This document shows positions 48,061 through 61,284 of a stretch of DNA of 64,000 nt, one piece after another. The stretch comes from Liquidambar formosana. Its lineage: Eukaryota > Streptophyta > Magnoliopsida > Saxifragales > Altingiaceae. A program made the translations under genes and the position numbers. Numbering within the stretch: the stretch's first letter is position 1; every line of letters starts with the position of its first letter. The notes beneath the pieces were generated by a model, which made no database searches, was not told the origin of the DNA, and saw only the letters and a list, made by a program, of their open reading frames with translations. The DNA lies in the NCBI GenBank assembly GCA_039720395.1, contig CM077833.1, positions 28,294,271-28,358,270 of the forward strand, in the 5' to 3' direction.

Positions 48061-48726
48061 TAATATATGATAGTTTGGTCCTAACCATCATTGTTTTTGA
48101 GAACAATGATGACATTCTCATTAACCATGAGGGTCAAGATGAGACTATATATATATATATATATATATAATTACTTCTTGCAATGGCTAACTTTATGAAA
48201 TTATTTTCCTTTATATTACCCTTAAAAAAAAATTTCATCTATCCGACAAAGATAAGCCATTTTTGTAATTTTTTTATGTCCCAAAATGTTTGGTCATTTC
48301 AAAAAGTCAAATCATATATGTATATATTTTTTGGATTTGATTGTGTTACCCTTTCTTATTTCAAAAATTACTCTTAATACAACCTAATATCAATTAATTG
48401 GAGAGCGTACTTTTGAAAAAAAATGTTTAATGAGTGATAAGTCAATACAATGGTAGTTTTTTCTTAATCTTAGTGTTTTGTTAAAGTTAGCCTATGTTTA
48501 TGAGATAATGGGATAGAGGGAGTATAATAAACTAAATAATGATTTGCAAAACAAAAACAAAAAAGGGAAAAAAAAAAAAAAAAAAGAAAGAAAAGGGAGA
48601 GGAATATGAAATGGAATGGATAACAACCAATTGCATATTAATATATTCTACAGAATTTTCACCAAAGTAATTGCAAAAAGAAAATAAGATAAAAAAAATC
48701 AAAAGCTTAACCGATAGAGATGAGAG

Positions 48727-48728
<2 letters not shown>

Positions 48729-48767
<39 letters not shown>
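48729..48767. repeat. (GA)n microsatellite followed by poly-G
   Basis: About 19 GA units run straight into a G tract, roughly 0.9 kb upstream of the KAN4-like gene. Confidence 0.9.
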
Positions 48768-48776
<9 letters not shown>

Positions 48777-49633
48777 TCTGACGCGGACGCCAGGTTTGCA
48801 TGGAAGAGACCAATAAGGGAAGCTTTGAACAGGGATATTTTGGCCTGCCACTCAATCCTCGTTCATGAAAAAAAAAGGGAATATTCTAATAGAGGTTTAG
48901 CACAATAAGCAAAAAAAAAAAAAAAAAAAAAAAATCCATAAAAACAAAAAGAGGAAGGAATTTAAATGGGTCGCGATCCATCAACGTAGAGAGAGAGACT
49001 TCATCTCATTTCATAATATTCCGTTGAACAGTACTCTTTTTTGTTTTCTCGAATTCCAACCATTCCCTGCAGAAACCACCATTATATCCTTGCATCTCCC
49101 CCTTATCATTCCCCATTATAAAGATAAGGAAAAACAGGTCCTCTCTCTCTCTCTCTCTCTGGAGAAAAGTCTCTGATCCTTCTGCATCCTTAAATACACA
49201 GCTTCCCCTTTTCACTAACTTTTCCTTCAAAGCTTCATCCCCAAAAAAAACTCTGTTACCTCCTTCTTTCCTCCTGCATTTTTATTCTGACTAGTAGTAT
49301 CTCTGCAATTCTTTCATCTCTGCATATAGGAGTATTATTCATCCGATTTTCTATCAACCCTACAGTGATCCCATTAAAAGCCCTCCCCTCTCTCTCTAAG
49401 TTTAAACACTCATGCAAATCATAAGGCACTCATGATTTAATCACAACTCACTCACCACTCCTTTTCAACTCTCCCTTCAAACTTTCAATCCGTTCCTCCT
49501 TTCTATCTATATTCCGTTCCTTATTTGTCACACCCCTCTTCATATCACTGAACTCTCTCATCCTCTTTCTACTTCCTTATTATTTATAAACCCAGTGGAT
49601 CTTGGAGCACCATACTGGGTCTATACTATTCTC

Positions 49634-52600
49634 ATGTTTCTTAGCTCAAACTCAATGAGAACCGCCTCAACTTTCCCCGATCTCTCCTTACAAATCAGCC
49701 CACCATCGGTTACAGGCTGTGAACCCAAGGAAGTGGGCTACGATGGATCAACAAGGAAAGCATTTTACAGCGACAGAAGTTCGACGACTGATTCCGGTAG
49801 CAGCGGAAGCGATTTAAGCCATGAAAATGGGTACATCAACCCAGAGATGGGTTTTAATGTTGGTCCTAATTGTGAGCCCATCGTTGAGCTTAGGGTTTGA
49901 TGTGGCACCTTTGAATCCTATACCTGTACAACTACCCAGAAACCTTAATCTTCATCACCACCACCACCATCAACCTCAAATCTACGGCCGTGAGTTCAAG
50001 AGAAATTCAAGAATGATAAATGGAGGTAAAAGAAGCATCAGAGCTCCCAGAATGAGATGGACTACAACTCTTCACGCCCATTTCGTTCACGCCGTCCAGC
50101 TCCTCGGCGGCCATGAAAGTAATACACCACAACCAATGATAATCATATATATATATATTCTTACATTTATAAATTTTCATCCCATGTTTGGTTTTGGGTT
50201 TCTTTCTTAGTTATAAAAGAGTTAAATTAATTTATTTTTGATCAAATGTTACAGGGGCAACACCAAAATCCGTATTAGAGTTGATGAATGTGAAGGATCT
50301 AACCCTAGCCCATGTGAAGAGTCACTTGCAGGTGGGGGTTACTGTTTTCAATCCCCCCCCCCCCCCCCCCCCCCCCCCTCTCTCTTGCTTTGAACTGATG
50401 AATGAAGTTGATATTTCTATGGATTTCATGGTTATTTTTGCACTTTTATCATATCCTATATTATATTCGTATGTATCATTTGTAGTGGGGGTGGACAACA
50501 AAGGGTAAGGACAAAAGGGCATCTAGAGGGGTAATCTTAGCAATTTGGAATTTTTTTTCTAATTTTTATTATTAATTTTTTTTTTTTGGGCCATGCCATT
50601 TTTGCAGATGTATAGAACAGTGAAGAGCACTGACAAAGGAACAGGTAATTTGGATTTTCCCTAGCTCTCTAAGGGGACCCCAATTTCATCTCTTCTATTA
50701 TTGCATGTCTTTGTTTCAAAGTTTGGTGATCCAAAGGTGACAGATCTTCTATAAGTTGATCTACTGTTTCCAACTTAAACAAACTGGTTGAGATGGGACT
50801 GTGCAGGTCAAGGGCAGACAGATATTGGTTTGAACCAAAGGACAGGGATTGTTGAAGTGGAGGGAGGACTAACATCTTGTCAGGAAGCTGATGCCAGCAC
50901 TTGTTATTCTCTCAACCCATTACCACCATCACCACCAACACTAAAAAAAACCCAAAGGTCAGACCCTCTTCTCCATTTTTCTTACACCTTCTTTATAAGA
51001 TAAGGTGCATCTTCTTCTCTTCATCATTACAACATTTAAAGGCAATCGTGATGTACATGAGGACATTAAATCAATGCAGACATACAGGCACACTATATGT
51101 ACACATGCCTCTGTCGGTTTTTTTTTGGGGTCCAACATGGTATCTTTCTTTCTTTGTTGGTGGTGTAGTTAATGGGATTTACTACCGGGAGAGTCTATAT
51201 GTGCATTGATTTTGATGAACTAGATGGCCTAAGGTTTCTAGGTGGAGTGGTGATTTTACGTGAACCTTTTTGGAACAAACTTTACATTTCACATCCGTTA
51301 GATTGTGTGCATAAATCCCAAGGTACCCTAAAAGTCAAGGAGTTAGCTCAAATCTCAATGCATATTTAATCCAACGGATATATTAGATGCCACTAAGGGC
51401 ACTCCTCAGGTAGGTGTATACAGTATAAACGTCTTTGGTTCAACGAGCCGTATCACTGTGGGCTAGATTTTGTTGACTTCGTTCATGGACGGCTATCCGA
51501 ACTAGGAGGACAATGTATTAACTCATTCATTCAAAATTGAACTTTTCATATGAACAAGGAGCTCTTAGAGAAAATATGCTCATTTAATATCTTGAGTATA
51601 TAAGCTTCATGTTTTCCCATGCTCTATCTATGCCTTGGTATTTTTAGTCAGAAATGAAAATATAGCGCATGCCAATGAACCTAAATGACACATCTCCCTC
51701 TTCAAGGAGGAGGGTTGGGGGAGTTTGTGGCCTAAACTCCTCACAAGTTGTGTGTAAGAAAGGAGGAGTTAATGAAAAGGGAGATCAACTAAATTTTGAA
51801 AAATTAAGGATGGAAAAAGAAAATATAATTATAGCATGTCAATTATTGAAGCAATTAATAGATCCTTCCTTTTCAGTCATCTATCATAGATGCATTTTCA
51901 AACTAATGGAAACTGGTCCAATTTGGTGTCTTTAAATACCAAAGTCATTTACCGTCATCCATCATATATGTCATTTCGAAAGTTAAAAGTCATTCACAGT
52001 AATCAATTTCTACATGCATTTTCAAACGTATGGAAAATGGTCCAAGAAAATTGGAGTCTTTAGACATCGACTCTGCCAAATTATCAATTAACCAATAGGC
52101 CATAGAGTGTTTATGCTTACTATTATATTTGAATATGTCCTTGCTTTGCCCTACCATTAAAATCACTACAAGTACTAAAATATGGGCTTGCTGATTTTCC
52201 TCTTATTATAATATTTTCATTCATGATACTCAAATTTGTGAGCAGAGGTTCGGGGTCATTGTCAATGGAGACAAATAATCCGGGCCGGTCAATGCAGGAA
52301 AACCCATTGACATATTCACATTTCACAGCGAATGATACCAAGGTATGATTGTATCACCAGAAAAAAAAAAAAAAAAAAAATATCAATCAAACATGTTGAA
52401 GGTTAAGCTATTATTATTATCATTATAATTAATAATATGATTACTTTAAAATCTATTTTTTATAGGCTGAGGGACATGAGGCAGCCCTCCATGTGTCCGA
52501 CGAGGGGGAGAATGAAAAATTGGATTCCAGTTGCTTGTCATCATCAGATATGTTGCTTAATCTAGAGTTCACCCTCGGAAGGCCAAGTTGGCAAATGGAC

Positions 52601-52642
52601 CATGTTGAATCTTCAAATGAGTTAACCCTTCTCAAGTGTTAA
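49634..52642 (+). pseudogene. KAN4: KANADI4/ATS-like GARP transcription factor, one-base frameshift in exon 1
   Basis: Six exons: 49634-50118, 50255-50331, 50608-50644, 50807-50957, 52246-52342 and 52466-52642. The GARP DNA-binding domain is intact (KRSIRAPRMRWTTTLHAHFV, HAVQLLGGHE, then SVLELMNVKDLTLAHVKSHL and QMYRTVKSTDKGT). The N-terminus carries the KANADI motif PDLSLQISPP and SDLSHENGY, and the C-terminus LNLEFTLGRPSW and ELTLLKC, both EAR-like repression motifs. KANADI proteins repress genes in organ polarity; KAN4 (ABERRANT TESTA SHAPE) acts in ovule integument and seed coat. Exon 1 is 485 nt where the downstream phase needs one base fewer: the N-terminal frame runs into a stop at about 49901, while the GARP frame opens upstream without it. 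An extra C in the CCC at 49877-49879 would explain it. All else is intact, so a sequencing error or a very recent mutation is likely. The ATG at 49634 opens MFLSSNSMRTASTFPDLSLQ. Confidence 0.88.
50353..50378. repeat. Poly-C tract (26 C) in KAN4-like intron 2
   Basis: It begins 21 bp after the exon 2 donor. Tracts like this commonly cause local assembly errors; the frameshift in exon 1 is about 470 bp upstream. Confidence 0.88.
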
Positions 52643-55600
52643 AACATGATCGATAAGTTTATATTATGTTTGTTTTGAGCTTGGAGAAATTCTCTATTGT
52701 GCATGCATTTGTTCCATGTTCTTTGATTAATTTGTCTCAGATGAGGAAAAAAAAAAAGGGCCAAAAAAAAAAAAAAAAGTGGGGTAGGCAGTGGTATAAC
52801 TTTATGTGATGAATCATTTACTGCAATCCAAGAGTTCTATGACGTAGCTACTCAATCTCTCTAATGATTTTTCTCAAATACATACCACGTTGCTTTGACG
52901 GTTTTGTTAAAGGAAAAAGAGAAAAAGAGGAAAAAGTGGAAAGAACAAAGAAGAAAGAAAAAGGAAGAAGGAAAAAAGACCACCTACAAGTTAGCAATCA
53001 TGATTGGAATTCTGGGCCATGGACCATTGCCCAAAACCACGGCACACCCACAGTTGCGTCCTGATCAATGGGTACGTTGGTGGGTCATTCCACTCTTGGC
53101 CGGTGTCCAAGTTGAGCCGGTATTGTCCTGCCTCCTCCTCAAACATGATTTTGATATTGAATGAGATGGCATACAGATGACTCTAGCCGGCCTAGTTTGG
53201 ACGGACTTGAGAGTAAAGACTGTTAACTCCAATATTCCCTGATCCTCCCCTTACTATATAGACTTCTTATGATCATTTGCTTCTTCAGATGACAGATGCT
53301 CTATGTTAGAGTGACCATCAAATTCTCAGTGCATGTATAAATTTTTCAGTGCCAGAACCGAAAATCCATTTCTCTTTAACTTAATAGGGCTTCTTATTGC
53401 AACTTTAACATGATCACTCGAGCTCAATACATGAATTGTAGAAATAACAAAAAGATCTTCCATGCTAGCTAGTTTTTATTTTTTTTCATGACTAGTTGGA
53501 AAATTGTGATAGAGCCTTCCTAAATATTAATTTCTAACCTGATTCTCTTTTCATCAAGACTTGAATCCAATACCTAAAGTTAACCATGACAGAGAATTAA
53601 TATCACTGGGATAATGATATGAGCACTATTCTAAGCCCATTGGCCATTGCTCTTGTATTCTAATGCCGCTTCCTTAACTAGCATAGTGTACGTCAAACCT
53701 ACTTCTAAGAGACACAAAACCTAATTGAATCGGGATTTGTTGTGTATTTGTGTTCAGCCCGTGGCCCAGAGTGGAAGGACATGCATTATTCCAATTTCCA
53801 AACCCATTGACAAAGACGACCGATAGAACCATAACACTACATGTCCTTGTATTGGAGGCATATATGTATTTTAATTTTTTCGATCCCGACGGATGTATAC
53901 TCCATTGGTCCCCTCAAGCACTAGCCACCCCTCATCAACTATCACGCGAGAGGGTGGTTTGTGTCTAAATAGGTTGATATGTCCATCATTCTCAACAATG
54001 GTACCAATTTTTGGATCTAACCTAGGCTTGTATACATATCAATTAACGAATAGGTCATATATTTCCATATCATGTTTTTTGTCAATAAGTCATATATTTC
54101 CATATCATGCCTTTTGTTTTTAAGCCAAACGATCAATATCTTATGGAAGAAAGGTATGTTAGGGAGAATGAATATTTCTTCAAAACATGAAGTCTATATA
54201 TACTCTTTCTTTTTTTCTTTTTCTTTTTTGGGATAAGTTATATATAGTACTCGTTTCGATGGGTTTTGAATCAGATCAAATCATGGGCCGTTTGATTGGT
54301 AAGTGGTAAGCCTAAGATAGAAGCCAAGCCTATAGCCAAGTCTTGGGCGTAACGTTTTCCCCATGGGGCAGCAATGTAGCATTTTTCCCCTCCCTTAGGA
54401 AAATGCTGGGTCCTGAATTAGAGATTACATAACCTCTGTTTGAGAATCTCAAACTCGGAACCCACCCTTTTCCTTATCTAGAAAAAAAATGTATCTTAAT
54501 TTATAAATTTATGGGTTTTAGGCAGCAGCAAATAGGAATGTAGGTTCACAAAATAGAAAAGTGGAGACCGTATCATCATTGCAGCTTGTCGCTGGCGCTG
54601 AGTGTTACCGGCGACAGAATATGTAGGGCACGAAAAAGTTGGAAAATAAGGAGTTGAGGTACGCACTGTCCATAATTTTCCAAACTCTTCATCATGAGAT
54701 TCACGTCTAAAGATACTCGACAAAATTCTCTCCATTTAATCGAACCCTTTCCGCATCTTCCACTTTCGGACGTATTCCCCACTTCTCTCTTTGTACTTTC
54801 TTTTGTCGTTCTAGGAAATTTTTTTCCTTTTTCTTTTATAACCTATCTCCCTTTTTATTTTAATCATTTTGCATACTTTTTAGTCTTGGGAGGGGGGGTA
54901 TTATATAAAAATTAATTACATCGTTTTATATAAAAATTGATTAAGACTATTGAAATAGAATTAACCACATTATTGAACTAGATATATTTCTAATTTCACC
55001 ACTATCAATGATGCAAAACGTTTTATATTTTTACTATTTCTTTTAACCAAAAAAAAAAAAGTTACTTTTATTTTTTAAATAAATGGACTTTTTAATTCGA
55101 AGTTTTTTTTTTTTTTTTTTCGTTATTGCTCATATAAGATATCTTCTATGAGTTCTATCTATTGAAAGATTTGGATCATATATTGTGTTGATAGTTATGT
55201 TTTGATGAAAAGGGGTAAAAGGAGTTCAAAATTTTAAAGATGAAGTTCTTGAGGAAGTGTGCTCAAGGAGGGCTTATGAACAATCTGTTTGAAAATTTTA
55301 GAGATTGTGTGATTATTTTCACAGAATAAGCAGGTGATGTAATGGGCATGAGCTGTTTGTGTTATTACCTGTATAAGAAAACAGGATGAATTTTAAGATG
55401 TTAACTTTGCCAAAGCCCATTTTCAATTTGGTCTTTTATCGCGATAATCTCATTGCATTAACCACTGTTTCAGTTTAATATGCACCCATTTTGTTTGATT
55501 ATTCGCACTTTTTGAGCTGAAAATTGGTTAGTCACAACACTTTGGGCAACATGTATGCATGAAGGACTGTCCAGTCTTTACATTGGATTGTCTTATAATT

Positions 55601-58591
55601 TGTAGTCTTTTAATGGTTTATGATTTTTGTTAGATATCGTTGTTGGTTTAGCTTTATAGCTGGAGCACTTTGATCGATTCCCATTGGTATTATTCTGTTC
55701 AAGGATGCATGATTGTGTTGATGATTTGGCTTTAGTGTAGAGAGATAATCGCCTTATGGAGCTTCACCTTGCCAATCTTGTTTTCAGAATTTGCAGTAAT
55801 CGATGAGGTATGTTCCACTCCACGTATTGGTTGTGCTTCGCTGAGTTTTAATGTGATAGGTACTGACAATGTATGCATGCCTATTGATTTATCAATCTTT
55901 ATAGCTTCAGCTCTCACTGGATAGGCTTTTATCTGATTAGTTTCTGCAAATAGAGATAATCTAATGTTCTGTTTTGGGATTTTTACCAATTGCACCCACA
56001 TCTTTTATGGTCATCAGGCCATCGGCATTTGCATCTGGTTTAATGGTCAGGGCATCAGGCTCAGTGTGATGTTGGAAATTGAAGAGTTTGGCAATTTGAT
56101 TGATTAGTTGATGGGTCACAAGTAAAGCTCACTGTGCCTACTTGCACCAACTTTATTAGGCTTTTAAAATATCATTTTGATTAGAATTGAAGGACCCAAT
56201 TCAAGCTTTAAGCTATTTTCCATATTTGGCTGATGATGTACCTCTTGGTTAGGTGTCTGGATGCATGGAATTTGTTTGACACTGTCAAAGCATTACATTT
56301 TCAAGATTTATCCTTTAGACAAGGTACTAAATTTGCAGATAATCTGCCTGAATTTATAGTAATGAAAATTTTAAAATTAATGACTGATTATAGGTATGGT
56401 AGAACTTTTGAATATTCTTGTTTATTTGGTTTGTCTTTTATGAATCTGACCAAATATCATCATATTTGCCGAGTTTCACCTTCCAAATATTCTCTGGAAA
56501 CAAAACATTTGAATGGGATAATTATTTGAAATTGCTCTGAAATTTTGGGAAAGAGGAGAGTCCATTTTGTTTTGTATTGATCAAAATCTCTCTCTCTCTC
56601 TCTGAGGAAAATGTTTCCTTCTAATTGATCTTGTTCCTCATATTGAATCTATTTCATTTTTGTTTTTGTCTTTGTTTTGTTTTTGGAATTTTGCAAAGTT
56701 GACTTATTGTGGAGCTTGAGGTGGAATAGATGGTGCGTGCATAGGCTTCGAAACCAAAGAAAAATTCTATTTTTTAAGTTTGACTTGGTCCGTCAAATGG
56801 GAACAATTTGTCTTTCATTCTTCTGAGCAGTCTATTTTCCAGCTTTGAGTCCTATGCCTTTATGACCAACCTGATCCTTCGTCACTGCTGCCAATTTGAA
56901 ATTTTCACCCTCTAGTTGAAAGATAATATTAGAATGTTTAGTGGAGAATTTTCACTCTCGGAATGAAATGAATCAATTTCTGTAACCACCTGTTATTCAG
57001 GCGGAGGAGGTTACTGGTGCAGTGAAAGCAGTTAAATTTTACATAAAACCAACATAATATCAAAAACCTATTTTGATTTCTTACATTATAAACCTCACTT
57101 CATTTACTTTATTTAACAGAACCACGCTCTTTATTGGTTGTGCACAAATTCCTTGTATTAAAAGAAGAAGAGCAACATGGACATGTGCCTTGTTTTGGAG
57201 TTTGGAATGGAAAAGATCTTCAAGTAGTCTTTTTATTTTAAAAGTTTTGAATGACTGACACGTGACCTGGATGTGTTAGCAGATTTTATCCTTAGCAATG
57301 TAAATGCACTAAAGGCAGGGATGTTGCATCCCGGTTTTCTACCAATCCGCAAGGCAGATGATGCCGTATAGAGATATGGCATACAATATTTGATGGTGGC
57401 AAAGTGGCATGATCTGTGCTGGATAAATAATTGGTGTTTGACAATCAGTTCTCACTCCCCAAGATGCACCTGTGTGTAAGGAATCTGAAATGTTTAATAT
57501 ATCTGCAGTCAACTTAACTACTCCCCAGCATCATATTTATTTTCTTCAAATTAATATATGGACTGACCTAATTTGATTTTCCCATTCAGCACGCTGCTTC
57601 TGAGGTATTATAAAGAAATATATATATTTACTTGCTTTACAGTATAAGCTTGAGCCTTTCCATCGACCACTAAAAAAAGTTGATGTATGTGGAAGAAGAA
57701 CCATGGCCAGGGCCAATCTAATTCTAATTAAAACAGCTCTATGTCATTAATTTTCTTGATCTGTAATGATGCAGGCCTTCAAGATAGAACCTGATCAGCA
57801 AACTAGTCTGTTGCACAGCAGTTTTCTGCAACCACAATAACTATGCCGAGTCAACAGTATTTGGTGATTATTTAGTCATTCTATGAAAAAGTTTAAGAAT
57901 GCAAACATCCCAATATCAGTAATATGGTGCAGGTTGATTGGATGGTTTTAGGATCTCTGGTTTCTACATATTTAGATTATTAGACATGGAATCTAATAGT
58001 TCATGCATGTCATTATTAAGGATTGTAGTATCTAGGAGACACAGGTTTTCCAATGTGTTATGCATCTATGTGTGGGTCAATACTTACCTTCCCAATTGTA
58101 CAGGTCATCGAGTGGGTTCCTTAAAGAGTGAGGAGTGTGCCACGTGAGCGTCAAAACAAAGATTGAGAGCCACCATGTGATGGGTAGGATAGTAGAATTT
58201 GGTTGGATTTGATTGATTTTTAACACTTTTGATTTTCATCAAACTCAAATCAAATTAATGCATGATGAAAACCTTTGAGAAGGTCCTAAGAATTAAAAGA
58301 ATGCTTAAAGGTTAAAATACATAATGTAGTTGATTTTTTTGCTAACTTAATATATATATATATATATGGTGGGCCCCCATCCTCTTTGCTTGTGCTGACA
58401 TTGCATGAGAACCTAAGGAGCTTTATCCTTGGAATTATATGCCAAGTGATTCCTCCATAGATGTGTATGCAAACACTGAGATGGCACGGGTTGATTGGGT
58501 GGCCGGTTGTAGAAACTCTGTTTACAGTAGATATAGATTATTAGATATAGAATCTAATTGTGTATGGGAATTAAAAATTGTAGGACTTGGT

Positions 58592-58593
<2 letters not shown>

Positions 58594-58628
<35 letters not shown>
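58594..58628. repeat. (TA)n microsatellite
   Basis: About 17 TA units, then CACACAC, roughly 170 bp before the P450 start codon. Confidence 0.9.
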
Positions 58629-58635
<7 letters not shown>

Positions 58636-58748
58636 TTTAAAGAAATAAAAGATAAATAGATACTGGCACAACATACCCCTAGCTAGGAAGCATTAGGTTT
58701 TGGCATGCTTCATGCTGATTAAGGGTTGAACTGCTGCTGGAATGCACT

Positions 58749-58755
58749 TATAAAT
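58749..58755 (+). promoter_or_regulatory. Probable TATA box of the CYP82-type gene
   Basis: TATAAAT lies 51 bp before the ATG, leaving room for a leader of about 20 nt if transcription starts ~30 bp downstream. No other TATA-like word sits better, apart from the (TA)n run further up. Confidence 0.5.
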
Positions 58756-58799
58756 TGACCGGTGTTTCATTTCCATACCTGTGTATCTCCTATTGAACA

Positions 58800-60574
58800 A
58801 TGGATCCTTCCTTCCAGCTACCTGCCATTGCTGTGTTTATTTCCTTAATCTTTATCTACTATGCATTTTTTAGAAAGACAGAGAGTACCAAAAGTAGTAA
58901 GCCTAGAGAAGCTCCTGAACCTGCTGGTGCATGGCCGATTATTGGCCATCTTCATCTACTAGGTGGTGGTGATCAGCTTCTCTACCGAACACTCGGATCC
59001 ATGGCTGATAAGTACGGGCCAGCATTCAATATCCGCCTTGGCAGTCGCCGTGCTTTTGTGGTGAGTAGTTGGGAAGTGGCAAAGGAATGCTTCACTGTGA
59101 ATGACAAGGCACTTGCTACTCGTCCCACCACAGTAGCTGCAAAGCACATGGGCTACAACTATGCCGTATTTGGGTTTGCACCCTACAGTCCTTTTTGGCG
59201 TGAGATGCGAAAGATTGCAACACTTGAACTTCTTTCAAACCACCGGCTTGAGATGCTGAAGCATGTTCGGGCCTCAGAAGTTGATGTGGGAATAAGGGAT
59301 CTATACAGTTTGTGGGCCAAGAATAGCTCCCGCCCTGTGCTTGTTGAACTAAAACAGTGGTTAGAAGAATTGACACTTAATGTGGTTGTCAGAATGGTGG
59401 CTGGAAAACGATATTTTGGTGCCTCAGCTGCCTGTGCCGATGATGGCGAGGCAAGACAGTGCCAGAAGGCGATTAGTCAGTTCTTTCATCTGATTGGCAT
59501 TTTTGTGGTTTCGGATGCACTTCCATTTCTCTGGTGGTTGGATTTGCAGGGCCATGAGATGGCAATGAAGAAGACAGCCAAGGAGTTGGATTCTATACTT
59601 GAAGGCTGGCTGGAGGATCATCGCGAAAGGAGAGTTTCTGGTGAGGTCAAGACTGAGGCTGAGCAGGACTTCATTGATGTGATGTTGTCCCTCCAGGAGG
59701 AAGGGCATCTCTCAAATTTTCAGTATGATTCAGATACTAGCATCAAGTCCACTTGCCTGGTATGTTGAATATGCAAAGTATCACTGCAGAAGTTGAAATG
59801 GAGTACAATTTAATTTGCAACCATCATTATAGAGATGTAAATTGGCACCCTTGATGGAGTTGACCCACTGAGGTTCCATATTGATTTGTTAAGTAATTTA
59901 GGTTGTTATAATTATAATTTTTTTTTTCTTTTTAAATTTTTGTGCAGGCACTTATCCTTGGTGGCAGTGACACCACAGCAGGTACGCTGACGTGGGCCAT
60001 CTCATTACTCCTGAATAATCGCCACGTGTTGAAAAAGGCACAGGAAGAATTAGACCTCCTTGTTGGCATGGACAGGACAGTTGATGATTCAGATATTAAA
60101 AACCTTGTGTATCTTCAAGCCATCATCAAGGAAACCCTGCGCCTATACCCTGCTGGCCCCCTCTTAGGACCCCGGGAAGCCATGGATGATTGCACCGTAG
60201 CAGGGTACCATGTCCCGGCTGGTACCCGCTTAGTAGTGAACATATGGAAGCTTCAAAGGGATCCAAGGGTTTGGACAAATCCATCAACCTTCCAACCTGA
60301 GAGATTTCTCACTAGTCACGTGAATGTTGATGTTAGAGGTCAGAACTTTGAACTCATTCCTTTTGGCTCAGGCAGACGGTCTTGCCCTGGTGTGTCGTTC
60401 GCGCTCCAAGTCCTTCACCTGACGCTGGCTCGTCTCCTTCATGGGTTCGAATTGGCAACCCCATTGGATCAGGTTGTTGACATGACCGAAAGCCCAGGTT
60501 TAACTATTCCAAAAGCAACGCCATTGGAGGTTCTCCTCACTCCGCGCCTCCCTGCCAAGCTCTATGGCCGTTAA
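58800..60574 (+). CDS. Cytochrome P450, CYP82 family
   Basis: Two exons, 58800-59759 and 59948-60574, joined in phase 0, encode 528 residues, the usual P450 length. Residues ~5-24 form the ER membrane anchor, followed by the Pro-rich hinge (PREAPEPAGAWPIIGHL near 35-51). The I-helix motif GGSDTT lies at 325-330, ExxR (ETLR) at 382-385, PERF at 437-440 and the heme loop FGSGRRSCPG at 459-468 with the iron ligand Cys466. The single intron just before the I helix and the wording around the hinge and heme loop fit CYP82. Members oxidise diverse specialised metabolites (flavonoids, alkaloids, terpenoids, coumarins); the substrate here cannot be read from the sequence. A decayed relative of exon 2 lies at 63409-63836, so this was a small tandem P450 group. 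Confidence 0.95.
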
Positions 60575-60890
60575 AAGTGTGTTTTAAGAAGTTTGGTGGA
60601 GATGCAATTGAATAAAATGAGATGTGGTGTTGGAGGTTAAGTAGTTCGTTGAGTGGTTTATACATTGTAATGATCAGGTGGCTTTTGTGGATTCTTGGTC
60701 AATTTGTAATTTGATCAGCTTTAAATCCCAACTCCCAAGCTTGCCTTAGTCGCTGTATATGCAACAAAACCCTTGGAATGTTATGATTTGTGAGGTTCCA
60801 ACTGAGAGCTTACTAAATCTTTTTCAACCCAAAAAAAAAAAAAAAAAAAAAAAAACCGACTTTTCATTTTTCTTCTGTTCATAAATATAC
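60575..60890. other. 3' flank of the P450 gene
   Basis: Presumed 3' UTR and non-coding DNA ending in a ~25-bp poly-A run (60831-60855) and the target site of the Copia element. No gene seen. Confidence 0.6.
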
Positions 60891-61277
60891 TAAACAGTTT
60901 TTGAGAACAAAATAACTGAAGAATTGATCACCCTTTCTCAATGTGTGTTGATCGTATTGTATATCATCAGTATATATACAAGGTGAATCAATACAAGAAA
61001 GGTAATAGCCTGATTTGAGGAATAAGTCTCCTCAATAGGATAGGAAACAAATTCCTAGAATTACTCAATCAAACTCCTAGGAATATTCAATCAATAAAAT
61101 ATTTATACAATCTTCATTGCTAGCTGTCTCAGCATCCTCTTATGATATAGAATATCTCGCATACAGCCTAGCACACGGAATCAACACGGCATCAATCAAG
61201 AGATTGATTTTGCATCATCTCCACTCTTCAAGGCAGAGTCATCTCCATGCTTCAAGGCAGAATACTTCTCCTTTACA
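60891..61277 (-). repeat. 3' LTR of the Copia element
   Basis: 387 bp, transcribed right to left, starting TGTAAAGGAGAAGTATTCTG and ending CTGTTTA. The polypurine tract (GTTTGAGGGGGCG on the minus strand, 61278-61290) directly precedes it. Confidence 0.93.
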
Positions 61278-61284
61278 CGCCCCC

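Larger units (their letters stand above)
37148..49633. other. 12.5-kb gene-poor stretch between TMEM147 and KAN4-like genes
   Basis: I found no protein gene here on either strand. Identified contents are a Mutator-MITE remnant (37695-38035), a poly-G run (38666-38688), a solo LTR (42544-43244), a G-box-rich region (46694-47258), a SINE (47964-48060) and a (GA)n run (48729-48767). The last ~250 bp before 49634 is CT-rich and is probably the promoter and leader of the KAN4-like gene. The many open frames of 60-110 codons here lack similarity and splice context. Confidence 0.6.
52643..58799. other. 6-kb stretch with no recognised gene
   Basis: The sequence after the KAN4-like gene is mainly AT-rich. 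Poly-A/T tracts lie at about 52747-52780 and 55107-55121. A related pair of segments lies at about 57928-58045 and 58486-58600 (shared AGATTATTAGA and GGAATCTAAT / AGAATCTAAT wording). Open frames at 52895-53164, 55732-56001 (minus) and 56233-56529 have no recognisable similarity. The final ~100 bp is the promoter of the P450 gene. Confidence 0.55.

Noticed and set aside
49595..49633. Upstream extension of the KAN4-like frame
   Set aside because: The extension has no ATG before 49634 and is not similar to KANADI N-termini.
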